From positions 7,167,501-7,231,500 of the forward strand of contig NC_065894.1 of the NCBI RefSeq assembly GCF_905147045.1: DNA of 64,000 nucleotides, read 5' to 3'. How positions within the stretch are numbered: position 1 is the stretch's first letter; the number at the start of each line of letters is the position of its first letter. Below the pieces are notes generated by a model, which was not told the origin of the DNA, did not search any database, and saw nothing but the letters and a program-made list of their open reading frames with translations. The DNA comes from Nymphalis io (lineage: Eukaryota > Arthropoda > Insecta > Lepidoptera > Nymphalidae). Of this stretch, positions 46,148-58,259 are shown piece after piece. The position numbers and the translations under genes are program-made.

Positions 46148-46378
46148 ATGAAAAAATTCGCAGGGTGGTGCTTTATGCATATATGTGTAATGGCAATCAA
46201 TAAGTCGCAAGGCCAAACAATGTCCGTTTGTGGCTTAGATTTGGGCACACCATGTTTATCACACGGAAAAGTATTCGTGGGATGTTCTCCGGTGAGCAAA
46301 CCATCGAGCTTATTTGTGTTGGCTAAAGATGGACTGACAAAAAATATCGTACACTCAATTGCTCTTCGAAATTAATTA
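46148..46378 (+). pseudogene. Helitron helicase C-terminal fragment
   Basis: The frame reads VMAINKSQGQTMSVCGLDL, the PIF1-type helicase motif VI block typical of Helitron Rep/helicase proteins. LGTPCLSHGKVFVGCSPVS follows, where family members have a similar 'C-SHGQLYVACSRV' stretch, then a stop. Only about 75 codons remain; the helicase core and Rep domain are absent. The CTRR-type 3' end with hairpin was not found. Confidence 0.75.
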
Positions 46379-46652
46379 ACTGCTTTAGGATAAAAATATA
46401 TTACTTTTTTCACTCTACATATAACTTTTAATCAAACAATGAATATGTCCATTACATTAATGAAATACATTGATTTGAGAAAATAAATGGTTGGTGTTTT
46501 TCTTGTTTTTATCGGCGGTTATTGTCTACAGCGCTCCTTTTCTTTTTCTGTCATAGAACCTATCCCCACACACTTACAATAAATCTTTATTTAAAATTCA
46601 AAATATTCAGTAAATATAATTTATATGGCAGAACAACGTTTGCCGAGTCAGC

Positions 46653-46683
<31 letters not shown>

Positions 46684-47476
46684 GTTGTTTTGTTGTTAAA
46701 TTGTTGTTAAATGTTGTTTTGTTGTTAAATTGTCGTGGATTTTCTCTATTATGTTTGACATTCTTGACTATAATATTACACTTTTTTTTCTCCTAGATTA
46801 TATTTCAATATTGTTCAAATTAACATTTAACTAATTTCAATTAAAATTATAATAAATACTGAGTATAATAAATTTCAAATTTAATTCAATTTAATTATCA
46901 TACATAATTTATTGTTATCATAATATGTTATTTATTAATGATTAGGAAATGTAATTAATGTAATATATTAGTCACTCAGTTAATAGAAAATTAATAAAAA
47001 ACATGCTGTAATTAATTATCTATAATTAAAAGAGCAATTAATCTTATTTAGCCTAAATTACATATTGGTTGTTGTATTATTGTAACTTTTGTTGGTAATT
47101 CGATATAAAATAAATAAGATAAAAATATAATGTATTAATTTATCTATTGTACCAACCTATCTTAATATTCAATCTTTTAGTTTGTTATAAATCTGCATTT
47201 TGTAGTCAATTTGTAGTCATATTTTTACTTGTAGTAGTAGTCATATTACTACTTTTAATATATGGTTAAAAAAGATAGATATATATATTATTTATTTACT
47301 GCAATTTTATTGGTCTTATTTAATTTTACAATGTTTTAGATATATGATTTAATTTATGTTTTGTTTTTGTTAATTTTAGTAATTGTTTAGTTGTTATTGG
47401 TGAAAACTAGGCTGATGTATGAATTATTTTATATTAATATGCAATAAGTGACTTGGTCAAAGTGAAATCATCTCAT
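46379..47476. other. AT-rich stretch with simple repeats
   Basis: (TA)n at 46652-46675 is followed by a duplicated GTTGTTTTGTTGTTAAATTG-type run at about 46680-46735. No gene is seen. Confidence 0.6.
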
Positions 47477-47508
47477 GTCGTATATACGTTTTGACACGTA
47501 TATACGAC
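47477..47508. repeat. 13-bp hairpin
   Basis: GTCGTATATACGT (47477-47489) and its exact complement at 47496-47508 flank a six-base loop. It lies nine bases before the R1-like fragment. Confidence 0.9.
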
Positions 47509-47516
47509 TTACCGAG

Positions 47517-47785
47517 GAGACCAGGACCCCCAACCAAATAAGTGCAACCTACCAATCATGAAGGGTAAGGTGGTCTTAGACACACAGACCACTATCAATG
47601 TCGGACGGTTCCAGGCCGAGAAAGAAGCTGCAATGTCGACATGAGTGGAGAACTCAGCTTCCTTCAGACGAATATAAACCACTGCGCCTGGGCTCAGGAT
47701 CTACTACTGCAGTCCATGGCGGAGTGGGAGATTGACCTAGCTGTGGCCTGCGAGCCCTTTTACGTCCCTCCCCTACCTATAAGTG
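47517..47785 (+). pseudogene. R1-type LINE fragment, start of endonuclease
   Basis: From about 47670 the plus strand reads NINHCAWAQDLLLQSMAEWE then IDLAVACEPFYVPPLP. This is the N-terminus of an APE-type endonuclease as in R1-clade and related LINEs (consensus idea: N-NH---AQDLL-Q---E--ID---I-EPY). The GC-rich sequence from 47517 to 47670 is probably the preceding ORF or ORF junction, but its frame is broken. No RT follows. Confidence 0.6.
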
Positions 47786-48327
47786 TGATTATATTAACAT
47801 AGTGTTGATCATTTCACGGTAACCCACTGTACGTCCACATGATGTTCAACGATAGTTATCGAAGATCTGATGTCCCCTCCGACATGTGTATAAATTTGAC
47901 AATAGAATACATTAATAACATTCAAACTGTAATAAAATTTAAATAAATTAGGGTCGATTTTTTAAAAACTGGGCGATCACTAGTAATTATTAATTACTAA
48001 ACACAAAGATAAAAATGTAATCATACATGTTGTAGATATGGAATCATATTTGTCTCGATAAATCAACGGAATAATAATCGATCCAAAATTATATAATATG
48101 ATTTTTATTATATTCAACTAAACGCTATTAGGGAATGTCCACGTTGCAATTCCGTGCGAGATGTTTGCCTTAATTAAAACTTGCTCCTTTTAACCTATAC
48201 AGAAATTGATTTTAGCTGGAACAGATTAATATTTTACAAATATTCAATAATAAATTATTAAAATTTATTTGTATGATACATCAAAAGATGTTTCATAATT
48301 ATACTTTACACTACGGAAATATTAACA
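47786..48327. other. single-copy stretch
   Basis: Nothing recognisable. The GC-richer part at 47805-47895 may be a further piece of the preceding element. Confidence 0.4.
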
Positions 48328-48471
48328 ACTAGTATTAGCCCGCCACTACGCTCACGTTTTACGGGGAGAGGGGCATGCTTAATACAAATTTTAATTAAAA
48401 TCGGTTCAATTGTATAGCCTTGAAAGCGTAACAGACAAAGTTGCTTTCGAATTTATAATATTAGTGTAGAT
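48328..48471 (+). repeat. short non-autonomous repeat
   Basis: Begins ACTAGTATTAGCCCGCCACTAC and ends TTTATAATATTAGTGTAGAT, the start and end words of a common lepidopteran repeat. The class is uncertain. Confidence 0.5.
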
Positions 48472-49132
48472 ATGAATTATTTCACAGATAATGATAATAC
48501 ATATTAAGTTTTTTTTTAAGTAGAACTTGTCTTGCAAAACAGCGTGTAAAATTTTTTGTATGTGTAAAATATTACTGATACAATAAGTTTCCATTTTTGT
48601 CACCATCAATTCACATCGTTACTCACACGGAAGATGTTCAATACTGTCTAAGGGTGGTGTATTATTTTAATGTCCGTATCCATTAAATAATTGTTTATTA
48701 TAGTCAATATCGCATACCACATTTTCTGACATTTCACAAACGTTTTCTGCGGAGAGTTACAAGTGTGTTCTTATAGAATAGATCTACAACAGGGAGTAAG
48801 TTGCACGTGCTTTATCGAATTTTAAATATTATTAAGAAAAAAAAATACATAGTAATTATTGTCACATCTAGAACTTGTATGCGCATTTTGCGTTCGAGTC
48901 CGGTAGCTGAACATTTGTCTTACAACGGCACTCATTAATTTACGAGCAATATCCCATCGGCACGGCAGATAACGTTAATTGGAGCATTGTTATGTAATAG
49001 TTCATTGATTTTAATACCGCTGCTTTAAACGCTTCGTTCTGCTATTCGCAGATATTGAATTCTGATTTTGGATAGTGTAGTCAATTTCGAAATACTGCGA
49101 GGATATTTATAAAAAAAAAAAAAAGTAATTAA
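48472..49132. other. AT-rich stretch
   Basis: No gene or clear repeat. Confidence 0.45.
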
Positions 49133-49213
49133 AAATATTCTTATACATTATATTTATATAAATAATATTCAAATATTCTTATACATTATATTTATATAAT
49201 GTATAAGAATATT
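49133..49213. repeat. compound direct and inverted repeat
   Basis: A 29-base unit at 49133-49161 is repeated directly at 49171-49199. The second copy folds back on itself with 19-bp perfect arms (49172-49190 and 49195-49213) around the loop TTTA. Confidence 0.92.
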
Positions 49214-49560
49214 ATTTGTAATGATTTTTTTTTATTAAATAGTTACAAAACACTGAAATAAAACACCTTTCTTTTAGTTTTCAACAGTATTATTTGTATA
49301 AGGCTTGTACAACTTTACTAACCCAATACTCAAATTGAATTAACTTATAAACTTACCAAAGGCTTCCAATAATTTTCAAAGACTGATTTGTGAATGATTT
49401 GTAGAATCATAAAAAGAAATATGTTTTTGACTTGTCAAATCAAATATTATTAGCAAATTAAAATTAGTCCAATCAAAAACTTTGAAAATAAATCGATTTT
49501 TTTTAATATTGAGGCGAATAAAGAATATAATTATAACAAATTAATTGAGAAGTTCACAAA
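49214..49560. other. AT-rich stretch
   Basis: Nothing recognisable. Confidence 0.4.
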
Positions 49561-49838
49561 GCAGAGATTTTTCCCCATTCGTTAGAAAACGTCAATCGTT
49601 ACCAAATATTGCGGGCGAATTTTGGGTAAGCACCTTATTTTTCACGTGCTTAATTTTTTTTCACAAAACATCTCGAGCTCAGCGATTAAGGAAAACATCG
49701 CGAGGAAATCTGCATATGTCGGGTGAAAATCTGCCACATGTGCCCGCACGTGGTGGATAAGCACTTAAGCTATATCTTAAAAAGGAGAGAATACCTTAGA
49801 CCTTGACCAAACAGTAGGACATTTACGGGCCGCTTACA
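49561..49838 (+). repeat. SINE A, diverged full-length
   Basis: The A order is complete but worn (gcagagat head, attgcgggcgaattttggg, cacgtgcttaatttt, gaaaacatcgcgaggaaatctgcat, acagtaggacatttacggg). Confidence 0.7.
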
Positions 49839-49926
49839 ATTATATAATAAGGCGTATACAAGGTTTAATTTAACTAGAACAATATCTTGTATGCTTGTTA
49901 GTATTTTGTGTTAAGTATTCTTATTC

Positions 49927-50222
49927 CGTAGCCGATATGGCCTAGTGGTTAGAACGCGTCAATCCTAACCATTGATCGTGGGTTAAAACCCGGGCAAGCA
50001 CCACTGAATTTTCATGGGCTTAATTTGTGTTTATAATTCATCACGTGCTTGACGGTGAAGGAATCATCGTGAGGAAACCTGCATGTATCTAATTTCATTG
50101 AAATTATTCCACAGTGTATTCTACCAAACCGCATTCGAGCAGCGTGATGGAATAAGCTCCAAACCTCCTCAAATGAGAGAGGAGGCCTTAGCCCAGCTGT
50201 GGGACATTAACAGACTGTTACT
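49927..50222 (+). repeat. full-length SINE A
   Basis: Head GCCGATATGGCCTAGTGGTTAG, B-box region GGGTTAAAACCCGGG, complete body. A 12-bp target-site duplication GTATTCTTATTC lies at 49915-49926 and 50223-50234. Confidence 0.95.
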
Positions 50223-50234
50223 GTATTCTTATTC

Positions 50235-51644
50235 GATTCGTTACAAACAGATAGATAAGTGAATGTATTCATTAAGCAAATATTTGAAATTGGCTGTAAA
50301 AAAGTTCCTGACTGAGCATGTGTTGTGTAAAATTACCACAATACCTGTGATTTCGGCTTGGGCCCTAATAGAGAGTAAAATGATCCTTTGTCAATAGACA
50401 AGTACATAGTATAAATATTTACTTACGAATATAACACTGCTATTATAGGTAAAGAGTTCGTTATTGGTATGAACAAATTAACAAACATTGTATTTCAATT
50501 AATGTTTCAATTATTTGTTTTTTCATGTTCAAGCTAATTGCTCAACGCTTTAAAACGTTTCATTAATTTGAAAGTGTAGATAGCGTCACGTGGGCGCAGA
50601 CCACTCGTCCAACGCTCCAATACGAATTAATAGTCGTTATTACATTTGGCTAACGAATCAGAAATTATTGTTGGTTGCAAATGTATCGATTATCATGATT
50701 TATACGCATTACTTAAAGCTACTTAATCTGATAAAATTTATGTACAATACAAACGCTACGCTTATGGAAGTAAATAGTAATTATTATTTAAATTTCTTAT
50801 ACTCGATTCCAACGTCCAGCTGTTTACGTATTTATTTGCTGGGAATGTTTATTTTTAAGTTAATAAGATATAATTTATTATTTTATTGTAAGCCTGTTTA
50901 TTATATATAAGGTACATATCAAATAAGGCTTGATGATAAATTCCATGTAGAGAAACATTACGCATTTGTAAGCAAAATGTTAAGTAAGACATCTCCGAGA
51001 TGAGCTACAGAATTTACTTCAAAGGGAAGACGAAATACAATATTTTAATGTTATTTACACTGTTTTCAACGTTATAACAAATTTTCTGCTTTTCAAAGGT
51101 GTCGCAGTGTAGCCCGAATATTCCTAAGCAATCAGGTCTGTGTGTTAACAAATCGTACCTGCGGAAAAGCGACATTAAAACGTGTAAAATATTAATTTTA
51201 ATATATTCAGACTGAGCCCGCTGCGGCCATAGCTGTAAATTAAGTAAGCGGAAGAAAGCTCATTTATTTTTGGCCGGATGCGGTGAATTTCACATCCGCG
51301 TTAAATACACAACCCGACGAGAGCCGTAGGTACTTGTTTCGACTGTTTTCAGTAAAAATTTAATTTACCCCACAAATTACTGTCTTTTTTTCATTCGTTT
51401 TTCATTTTTAGACGAAATTTTTTAGCTTCCGTCATTAATTCTCACGTTGAGAACGTCCAATTAAAATTTAACTATTTAAAAATAAAACATTCTTGAATTT
51501 AAATTCTCTCAATTGTAGGTTGGTTTTATAACGGAAAAGACAAGAGAAAAGTTAATCTTGCTCCCGTATTTTAGTGTGACGGTTTTCACGTCGACATGAC
51601 GTTGCTTTCAGGATAGACTACGTTTTCCTCGAAAACGCACTTTT
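50235..51644. other. single-copy stretch
   Basis: No gene is recognised. The plus frame 50590-50910 (106 codons) is AT-driven without motifs. About 51100-51340 is less AT-rich and contains a small GTGAATTTCAC palindrome at 51280-51290. Confidence 0.4.
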
Positions 51645-51701
51645 CTAACGCACTTTGAACGTGTCACAATACGTGTGGATGGGACATTCAAAGTGCGTTA
51701 G
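51645..51701. repeat. 15-bp inverted repeat with 27-base spacer
   Basis: CTAACGCACTTTGAA at 51645-51659 is the exact reverse complement of 51687-51701. Confidence 0.9.
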
Positions 51702-51753
51702 GATCAACCCGATAAGCCAAGCGATAGCATCCAAACTAACTAATGCATACCAA

Positions 51754-51812
51754 ATAGATATAGATAATAGATATATAGATATAGATTATAAATATGAAGA
51801 TTAGATATAATA
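51754..51812. repeat. degenerate (GATA)-rich simple repeat
   Basis: Tandem AGATAT/GATATA words with interruptions. Confidence 0.8.
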
Positions 51813-54127
51813 ATAAACAAATGGATAAATAATTTAGAAAATTACCTTTTTAACATGCTGCTTAATAACTGTTTTCAACTTAAACAGAATTAAAATGGCC
51901 AATAGTACCAACAATTGCTTCGTCCTCATTAAAGCCTCATTGAATGCCCATTTAGAAGATACGAAATCTTATAAATGTAAGTATGTAATTACGAAACGAA
52001 ACATCGGACAGCTACAATAACACATGTCCACATGGAGTCTATTCATTAACCCTCGGGCGCCGTATCGCACATCTAAAATACAACAGCAGACCAATTAAAG
52101 TTGACCCCACACTACGTTCCGCTACTGCACTCTTAATCAGAGACCAGATACAGGGTTAATTAATGTGATTCGCTTATATTTTCGCTAACAAAATTGGGTT
52201 TACTTACGTAATCTGGTGACGTAAAAGCTTCTTTGCACGAGATTTATTTTTTAATTTACTCTATCATTTGTTTTAGGTGGTAATATAAATATACATTTTT
52301 ATTAAAATGGTTAGGAAGTTCGAGAATATCGTAATGGTTTTTTTTTGTTTTTTCAAAAATAGTTGTTTGAAATGTAACAAAAGTACACTATAAAAGTTAG
52401 TTAGAACATAAAATCCACAATTAAGAACAAGTTGCAACAGCTATCTGGGGCAAGCTGCCTTTAATTAAAGAATAATTAGGCCTTAGAGGTTCAGTCTCGT
52501 GTTTTTCTTTAATTTACCAGTTTTTGCTTCAACTTGTCTGTCTACGCTACAAACTGAAGCAGACTATATTCTGTAAAGAAAATTTAGTCAAATTGAAGTA
52601 CTCTTTGAAAATCCTGAAAAGGTTTTATATCTACAAGAGGTGGAAATCTAAAAAGTATTTTTTTGTTTTAAGATTAAATTCAGTAGTTCAGGTATTTTAT
52701 TAACATATAAATAACATTTAAAGTGAAAAAGTAAACTTCAATTTTTTTTCTATAAAACTAAAATTCTGTTTTTTTCTTTTGAAACAAAATATAATCGATT
52801 GCAATATTTTAATATTAAAAGATACTTTTTTATGAGTTGAATGGAATATAGGTCGTTGAAAGTATTGGGCGGAAAAATTCCGGTCGAATGCCACATATTG
52901 AGGCGGCCATTTGCGCTGTCATTCAAACGTCCGTTCACTGTGAGACCTCTGCTATCATTTTGTAATACGTTTTGAATATATTTGCGTATACTTTTTTAAC
53001 AATATTATGTACGAACACTATTCATTAATTACAGTAAAACTTTAGTGGGCTTGTGAATAAAAACTTAAGGTCAAATTTGAAAGCAACGTTTCAATATGTA
53101 ACGTTTATGAGACAAAAAGGACATAAAATATGTTATAAATTGGACGCGAATAATTTTAATTTCTATCCGGAGTAATTAAAGATCCATTCCATGATTTACA
53201 TGAACTATATCGCTCAAGTTAATCCAATAATTACAATATGTAAAATATTTGTAATTTGCAGAAGAGCATCATAGGAAGCGCTTATTCCATATGTTTTATT
53301 AGTATTACATTAATTATTATCCGTAAGTAACTGTGGTAAGCAATGCATCTTTTAAATCAGACAAATCAAATCAATAAATTTCTAAAATACCTTCTGTAGT
53401 TTCCAACTGTCATTTCATTTTCACATACCACTTTTTGCAATGACAATATCAGAAAAATTATAAAACACTCTTATTCATGGAAATGTTGTTTACAGATAGA
53501 AAATTGCAGTCTCACATCCATACTCATAAGATTTCTTCAAGTCAAAAATATTCATAGTTAATTATGTCAAGTGGCACCAAATCATAGGTGTGAACGTAAT
53601 ATTCCATGAAGATAGATTAGGGTTGCCAAGTATTTCCATTATATTTTAGTTTAATATTTTAAAATCGTATAGATACGAATGTAATGTCTAAATTTCCTAG
53701 TTGGAATGTAAATAACTAAAAACACTTTTTATCAGTCGTATGATACTTAAAATCTTTTACCCCGAAACCCTGGCAACACTACTCGCAGAGCTATGAATGT
53801 GTTTTTAAATTGCAATATGCCGTTCAGTATACATTGCCAGTACGAAAGATAACTTTAAAAAATAATATGCTTTTTATGAAATGCTACTAGTTTTGGCTCT
53901 TGTATAAAAGTTCGCTAAATTAAAAACGGTTACAGTGATGTATAAATAAAGTACTGTTGCATTATTGTGCACTTTCCTTTATGCGGTTCTCTTTTTGATG
54001 AAATATGTAACATATTAAATACTACAGACTATCTCTTAACAATACAATTACGTTGCCTACGTATAAATTGGTAATTTAGGGCTTCTGTGATATTTTCTAT
54101 TAAGGATACAGAAAAGGACAAAGGATA
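51813..54127. other. AT-rich single-copy stretch
   Basis: No gene or clear repeat is recognised. Confidence 0.45.
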
Positions 54128-54170
54128 CCTATCACCTTCTCACAAACGCGGGCGAAGCTACGAGTAGTAT
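54128..54170 (-). repeat. scrap of a widespread repeat end
   Basis: On the minus strand TACTACTCGTAGCTTCGCCC is the start word of a frequent lepidopteran repeat. Nothing else of the element is visible. Confidence 0.4.
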
Positions 54171-55680
54171 ATTATATGGAAACTGGATTATTATCATGAT
54201 TTCAAAAAGTAATTTAATATATTTGTTTAATATTTTATCGTTAATGTTATCCATAGTGTTCCTAGTTCCTAGTGATTGAAATATTTTGAAGGAACGTGCG
54301 TTATTCAAAAACGTGTTCACAGGTTATTTTGTTGTAATATTGATATGCGCTAAAATATATATTATAGAATGCGTGTTTTGATTTACTTTAAGTCACAATC
54401 GTAGAATTAAACGCCGAGATGGACCGAACTAGAAACGATAAACATTTCAAAATTATGCTAAAATTGTTATTATATTTGCTAAATATGTCGCATCAAGGCT
54501 TCACCATTTATTTATCTTCCTAACTAGGAAAAATATTTTTAGACATCAAAATCTTATTTTTGTTTGGTAGTCTTCAGAGCCGTCTGAATGACTTCTGACT
54601 ACTGGGGCATCTCGACTTAATGAAAAAGTACATATATCATTTTATTGTATACGAGTATAACTTGTTAAATTTTCAGAATTGCTTCAATTAAATGGGTGAC
54701 AAATGAGTAGGTATAGGCGTCGTGTTCTAGAAAATGCAACATTCAGATGGTCAGTTACGCCGTCATTGGAGCGATTAAATTCTATTATGTTGTTGCGTGG
54801 ATTTCAGAAATTGATATCGATGGTGTTTTGGTGTTACATGATTTATAAAATTAAACGGATATATCATTTGAATAGTTTATTACTTGTTTATATTTCATAT
54901 ATTTACACGAACATGCGCATTGCTTGTATCCAAGTCTACAGCAGATGTATCTTTTTGAAAAATAACGAAATAAATATGAAAGTATTATCCCTTTTAAACT
55001 CCTGTAATATTGCTTTGTTCTGGCAATTAAAACTTCGAATTTATCATTTAGATATTGGCAGAAAATATATAATGATAAGTAATATCTGGCAGTGAAAATG
55101 AGTGGCTGATTGAGACCCCGAGAAAATTCCTTTTTTACCAAACTAATTAAATTGAATATAAGAATTTGATAACTAACAACCTATGTCCTAAAAAGTTATG
55201 GAAATTTTATCAAAAAATTACTCAAGGGACTTTTATAGCAATAAACTGAAGCCTTTATTGCACATATTTATGCGTATAGCGAGTTGTGTACAATGCAATA
55301 AATTCTGACTATGGTACATTTATTGAAATATGACACCTATTTCTATTAGCAAAAAACCTAAAATGGTGTGCTAATCGTGTAGAGGGGTGCACGTAACATT
55401 ATTATAGGTCTTGCACTGTAGGGTCTGTCACTCAATTGCTTCGTTATTGCAACGTGACTGCAATCACCGATGAACGTCCGTGTTTGGGTTTACCACAGGA
55501 GAAAAACGCTCTGGAAATGGTATTTAAACATTTTCATGACATTTCTTTACATAATGTATTCTATCCAGTGAGTAACATAAATAAAAGTATTAATACAAGC
55601 ATTAAATTCTTATCAGGTTTTATTAGACGTCCGAGTCAGACAGGCCATAAAATCTTTCTGTCATGCAATTAATACTATAC
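54171..55680. other. AT-rich stretch with a chance-length frame
   Basis: The plus frame 54703-55095 starts with ATG and runs 130 codons, with basic and hydrophobic residues and no recognisable domain. Opposite frames are also open, as AT-rich sequence allows. I do not call it a gene. Confidence 0.4.
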
Positions 55681-55925
55681 TTTTTGTGTTTTTTAACGCT
55701 TTTACGCGTTTCTCACATACATGTGGTATGTGAAAAACGTACAAGTGTATGTGAAAATCACCGGCGCCAAGTTCGTCGCAATATTCCTTAAAAAAGAGCG
55801 ATAGAGAAGAGACTGTTTCTTCGGGGGGCGTCACGGGGTCGCATGCGCATGCTGCAATGTCACCCCGATGGTTAATCCGCCTCCAATACTTAAGGGGGCG
55901 TCGAGGCCCCATTAGTCCAAGGGTA
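55681..55925. other. GC-rich island ending in a donor-like site
   Basis: This block stands out by G+C content (especially 55760-55920) and contains GCATGCGCATGC and GGGGGCGTC words. On the plus strand it ends CCAAGGGTAAGTAAAT, close to a consensus 5' splice site (GTAAGT at 55921). On the minus strand an ATG-started 83-codon frame (55912-55661) crosses it. It could be a 5' exon, promoter-proximal DNA or an unrecognised element. A hairpin TCACATAC/GTATGTGA lies at 55715-55735. Confidence 0.35.
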
Positions 55926-56204
55926 AGTAAATTACGATTGTAATTTGTCTTATGAATAAATTGTAAACGACTATTCTGCTTCTAAGAAATTCCTAAATAA
56001 AAAACCTCGTTTTTATTCAATTAATCGATTATTTTAAATATAAAAATCGTGTTTTATTTTCAAATCATATCTGCATACTTGTATCATTTCTGTTTATTCT
56101 AATCTGAGGAGTTTACCGATAAAATAACGTCTGTTTTTACTCAGTTATTGATTTAGCGTTAACTATAGCAATTGTTTTAAGCCTGTCTGTTGTAGTGGTA
56201 AAAA
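55926..56204. other. AT-rich stretch
   Basis: Nothing recognisable. Confidence 0.4.
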
Positions 56205-56503
56205 GCCGAGATGGCCTAGTGGTAAGAACGCGTGAATCTTAACCGATGATCGTGGGTTCAAACCCGGGCAAGCACCACTGAATTTTCATGTGCTTAATTT
56301 GTGTTTATAATTCATCTCGTGCTTAACGGTGATGGAAAACATCGTGAGGAAACCTGCATGTGTCTAATTTCATTGAAATTCTGCCACATGTGTATTCTAC
56401 CAACCCGCATTGGAGCAGCGTGGTGGAATAAGCTCCAAACCTTCTCCTCAAAATGAGGAAAGGAGGCCTTTAGCCCAGCAGTGGGACATTCACAGGCTGT
56501 TTC
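56205..56503 (+). repeat. full-length SINE A
   Basis: Near consensus: GCCGAGATGGCCTAGTGG, intact B box GGGTTCAAACCCGG, and the complete body and tail. It is followed by a TTTA microsatellite. Confidence 0.92.
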
Positions 56504-56510
56504 GGTTCGG

Positions 56511-56545
<35 letters not shown>

Positions 56546-56548
56546 TTA
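56511..56548. repeat. (TTTA)n microsatellite
   Basis: About nine tandem TTTA units directly after the SINE A tail. Confidence 0.95.
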
Positions 56549-56610
56549 GTAGACTGTTATGTATATATAAGGCTAAGGCCTAAGGCCTACTTAAGGCCCA
56601 AGCTGGGTTA

Positions 56611-56700
56611 AGCATGAAAATTCAGTGGTGCTTGCCCGGGTTTGAACCCACGATCGTCGGTTAAGATTCACGCGTTCTTACCACTGGGCCATCTCGGCTT
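56611..56700 (-). repeat. SINE A head-only copy, antisense
   Basis: Contains only the tRNA-like head and the first bases of the body (cgagatggcccagtggtaag to ttttcatgct on minus). It forms an inverted pair with 56205-56503. Confidence 0.88.
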
Positions 56701-56778
56701 CTTAAATAAAGTAATGATAATTTACGTACGTAGTTGGCGTACTTAAGACACGTACGAAACGAATCGCTTTCTCGTTTT

Positions 56779-56975
56779 TGATACGCACCACTAAGATCTG
56801 GAATACCCTCCCGACCTCCGTTTTCTCCACCACCTACAATATGGGTACCTTCAAGTCAAGAATGAATAGACATCTTCTAGGCAAGCGCGCTTTACCTTAG
56901 ACTGTATCATCACTTACCATCAGGAGTGATAACAGTCAAACGCTAGCTTATATATTAAAAAAAATGATAAAAAAG
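56779..56975 (+). pseudogene. LINE 3' end related to LINE L
   Basis: The frame reads TTKIWNTLPTSVFSTTYNMG then TFKSRMNRHLLGKRALP and a stop. It parallels the KKWNSLPAHVFPSSYNPGSF region of LINE L but is clearly a different family. The 3' UTR has a hairpin whose loop is the same TTACCATCAG (56914-56923), then an A-run at about 56960. Confidence 0.8.
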
Positions 56976-58259
56976 TTGATCTATCAATAAAGTAGTATAG
57001 TCAAGCCGTTGTATTATTACAAATTTAAATTTTATGATTTTTTTGCTACCAAACTGTATTTTTCAATCAACAATAATTTTCTAACCATTTATCAAGCGCT
57101 TTATTATGGTTTATACTAATTGAGAAATCGAGATTTCTTCGAAGTATCAACTTCAAGAAAGAAAAACACGTTCGGCAAGAATTAAATTTTTCTAATGAAT
57201 TGTACACAGTATAGTTTAATATTTTATACAGTTAACAACAGTTGTTGTCAGTTTTTAGTTCTGAATTTATATGTGCATGACAATTCGACCCGTTTCTATG
57301 CAAGCAAACCTTTGAAAACATAAGCCCCAAAATTGGGCTGAATCCCAGTTTACTCAAGGCGACGTGTGTTTCCAACAACCGACACACAGTTTCTGTGTTC
57401 ACATCGTTTCTATATAACTTTGCATTTATTTCATCACAACGTAACACAGTTGTTGCCGTGTTTCTAATAGGGAATGCCCCAGTGTAGAATATTGCATGCG
57501 TTATTTGAATTTGTAATCTCCTAGCGCGTGCCAAGGATCTGGCGGATTAAAACATCTGTAGCTAAACACGATAAAAGTATATTGAAAGAGTTTTGTTTCT
57601 ATTCGTCGATTTATTTTCTCAAGCTAAGTATGTCTTTTATTATAGATTCATATTTTCATATGATTAAAAAAATAATCATCCATATTTAATCAACTCACAA
57701 AAAACAAAAAGTTCACCTTAAATAAGTAACTTATGACATTACATAGAAAATACGATAATTTGATATTCAAATTTGATGACATCGTCACTAAATAGGTTGC
57801 GGAAGTTGATAATCGAACTCATTCGATAATATTTGCTGGTTGGCAAATTGCATCTCTCGTTCAAACCTGACAAGTTTAATCAAGTCAATGGAAATTTGTC
57901 TTTGCGAGTTCTGCACACGTTTCCAGGATTCAACTGTGAGATTTGCTTTTGAAACATTCTTGCTTTAGTTCAACGTGAAGTGGGTAAACCGATGTTCACT
58001 TACTGTTGACGTTTTAATGTTTAATTCGTTTTATCTTTTAGTAGAATACTTATATATATTAAATGGTTCAGAATATATGTTAATACTTATATGTTTAAAA
58101 CAATTAAAGTTTAACGCCTTTCAATAGATATAATTTTTATTGCATATAAAATATTTTTTATTATTTATTCTGCTTAAAAGCTTAATTCGAAATACAGTCA
58201 AAACATCCTAAGTATAATTTATATTTGCTTTAGATGTTATTACGCGGTCCGTGAGCGGA
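56976..58259. other. single-copy stretch
   Basis: The minus frame 57534-57232 is open for 100 codons in moderately GC sequence (words ALSKLGFSPILGLMF). It starts with TTG after a stop, has no domain I know and only a weak acceptor-like CCGCCAG upstream. I do not call a gene. Confidence 0.35.

Noticed and set aside
54703..55095. 130-codon ATG frame on plus
   Set aside because: No domain, repetitive Ile/Leu/Tyr composition, opposite strand also open; about the longest frame expected by chance in 64 kb of such AT-rich DNA.
57232..57534. 100-codon frame on minus
   Set aside because: Starts at TTG right after a stop, no known motif, only a weak acceptor-like site upstream.
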